Part shown: positions 4,783 to 5,309 of the stretch, piece after piece
How the letters are laid out: each line of letters starts with the position of its first letter
Numbering within the stretch: the first letter of the stretch is position 1
NCBI GenBank assembly: GCA_046596415.1
Contig: JBKJML010000223.1
Coordinates: forward strand, 1-5,309
Source: JBKJML01 sp046596415
Lineage (GTDB): Bacteria > Actinomycetota > Thermoleophilia > Gaiellales > Gaiellaceae
DNA: 5,309 bases
Direction: 5' to 3'
Program-made: the position numbers and the translations under genes
Notes under the pieces: generated by a model
The model's database searches: none
Seen by the model: only the letters and a program-made list of their open reading frames with translations
What the model was told of the DNA's origin: nothing

Positions 4783-5309
4783 GTGAACCGTAGGCCTCAC
4801 CTCATCCTCGTCGCGTTGCTCGCGGCCGCCCTCGTCGGCGTCGCGCTGCTCGCCGTGCCGGCGTCGCCGTTCCACAAGGGAACGACGCTCGGCCTCGACC
4901 TCCAGGGTGGGCTGGAGGTCACGCTCCAGGCCGTTCCGCCAGCCGGACGCGCCCTCACGAAGGAAGACCTCGATCGCTCGCTCGCGATCATGCGCGACCG
5001 CGTCGATCGCCTTGGCGTCGCCGAGCCGGAGCTCCGCACCCAGGGCGACAACCAGATCGTGATCGACCTGCCGGGGATCAAGAACCCGGGCGATGCCGCA
5101 AAGATCATCGGCAAGACCGCGAAGCTCGAGCTGTTCGACCTCGAGGCCGACCTCACGGGGCGCTCGATGGACGCGCAGGGCTTCGCGAACCCGAGCGACT
5201 CGCTCTTCTCGCTGCTTGCGGGCCAGCAGTCGAAGATCGAAGGGGAGCCGACTTCCTGGTACCTGTTCGATAAGAAGAAGAAGCTCGTCGCCGGGCCCGT
5301 CGCCAAGCG
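4783..5309 (+). CDS. secD: Protein translocase subunit SecD, N-terminal part only
   Basis: The window holds the first 175 codons, and the frame is still open at the edge. An N-terminal transmembrane helix (about 6-25) is followed by the SecD signature GLDLQGGLEVTLQA (38-51). The start of the periplasmic P1 region follows, with RDRVDRLGVAEPEL and IVIDLPGIKNPGDAAKIIG, both typical of SecD. The C-terminal RND-type membrane domain lies outside. SecD works with SecF, using the proton gradient to aid the late steps of Sec export. The GTG at 4783 is chosen because it directly precedes the basic MNRRPH n-region and the helix; the only upstream hint of a ribosome site is a GGA at 4773-4775. The gap from yajC is 20 nt. 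A run of four Lys codons (5272-5283) sits in a part of P1 that I cannot align to known SecD. secF is expected downstream. Confidence 0.96.
   Translation, partial: MNRRPHLILVALLAAALVGVALLAVPASPFHKGTTLGLDLQGGLEVTLQAVPPAGRALTKEDLDRSLAIMRDRVDRLGVAEPELRTQGDNQIVIDLPGIKNPGDAAKIIGKTAKLELFDLEADLTGRSMDAQGFANPSDSLFSLLAGQQSKIEGEPTSWYLFDKKKKLVAGPVAK

Noticed and set aside
4797..5306. A 169-codon open frame on the - strand opposite secD
   Set aside because: The + strand shows clear SecD signatures, while the antisense product is Ser/Arg-rich with no motif.

Overview
The window is densely coding, strongly GC-rich DNA with G or C at nearly every third codon position. It carries six recognisable genes on the + strand and one unrecognised gene on the - strand. 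The base composition, a decaprenyl-phosphate phosphoribosyltransferase-type UbiA protein and start codons with a TAnnnT hexamer immediately upstream suggest a high-GC actinobacterium. The order queA-tgt-yajC-secD differs from the ruvCAB-yajC-secD order I know from Streptomyces and Mycobacterium. This makes a deeper actinobacterial lineage, such as Thermoleophilia (Gaiellales/Solirubrobacterales-like), my best guess. The taxonomy is inference; no rRNA gene or other marker is present to fix it.

Layout. Positions 2-1036 hold the C-terminal part of a membrane sensor histidine kinase whose N-terminus lies outside the window. Nine bases after its stop, and in the same frame, begins a UbiA-family membrane transferase (1046-1903) with the motif set of decaprenyl-phosphate phosphoribosyltransferase. 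Convergent to it, with only 3 bp between stops, lies a 147-codon gene on the - strand (1907-2350) for a helical, probably coiled-coil protein that I do not recognise. This gene is divergent from queA (2378-3307). It is followed by tgt (3326-4450), yajC (4451-4762) and the first 175 codons of secD (4783 to the end).

Function. QueA and Tgt act in one pathway: Tgt exchanges guanine-34 of GUN-anticodon tRNAs for preQ1, and QueA then builds the epoxycyclopentane ring from S-adenosylmethionine to give epoxyqueuosine. YajC and SecD are accessory subunits of the Sec translocon. The queA-tgt-yajC-secD(-secF) block is a well-known conserved cluster, also present in E. coli, so secF probably follows. 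The UbiA-type enzyme would transfer phosphoribose to a polyprenyl phosphate, the first committed step to lipid-linked arabinose or ribose donors. The kinase presumably pairs with a response regulator upstream of the window.

Regulation. Several starts lack a good Shine-Dalgarno sequence but carry a TAnnnT -10-like hexamer 6-9 nt before the start codon, the arrangement expected of leaderless transcripts. The clearest cases are tgt and the - strand gene. The - strand gene and queA appear to share a 10-bp core in which two opposing -10 hexamers overlap. yajC is the exception: its ATG abuts the tgt stop and it has a strong GAGGAGG ribosome site. I see no mobile element, CRISPR array, RNA gene or convincing terminator. 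Most of the window is conserved housekeeping content. The unknown - strand gene and the promoter architecture are the parts that deserve a second look.
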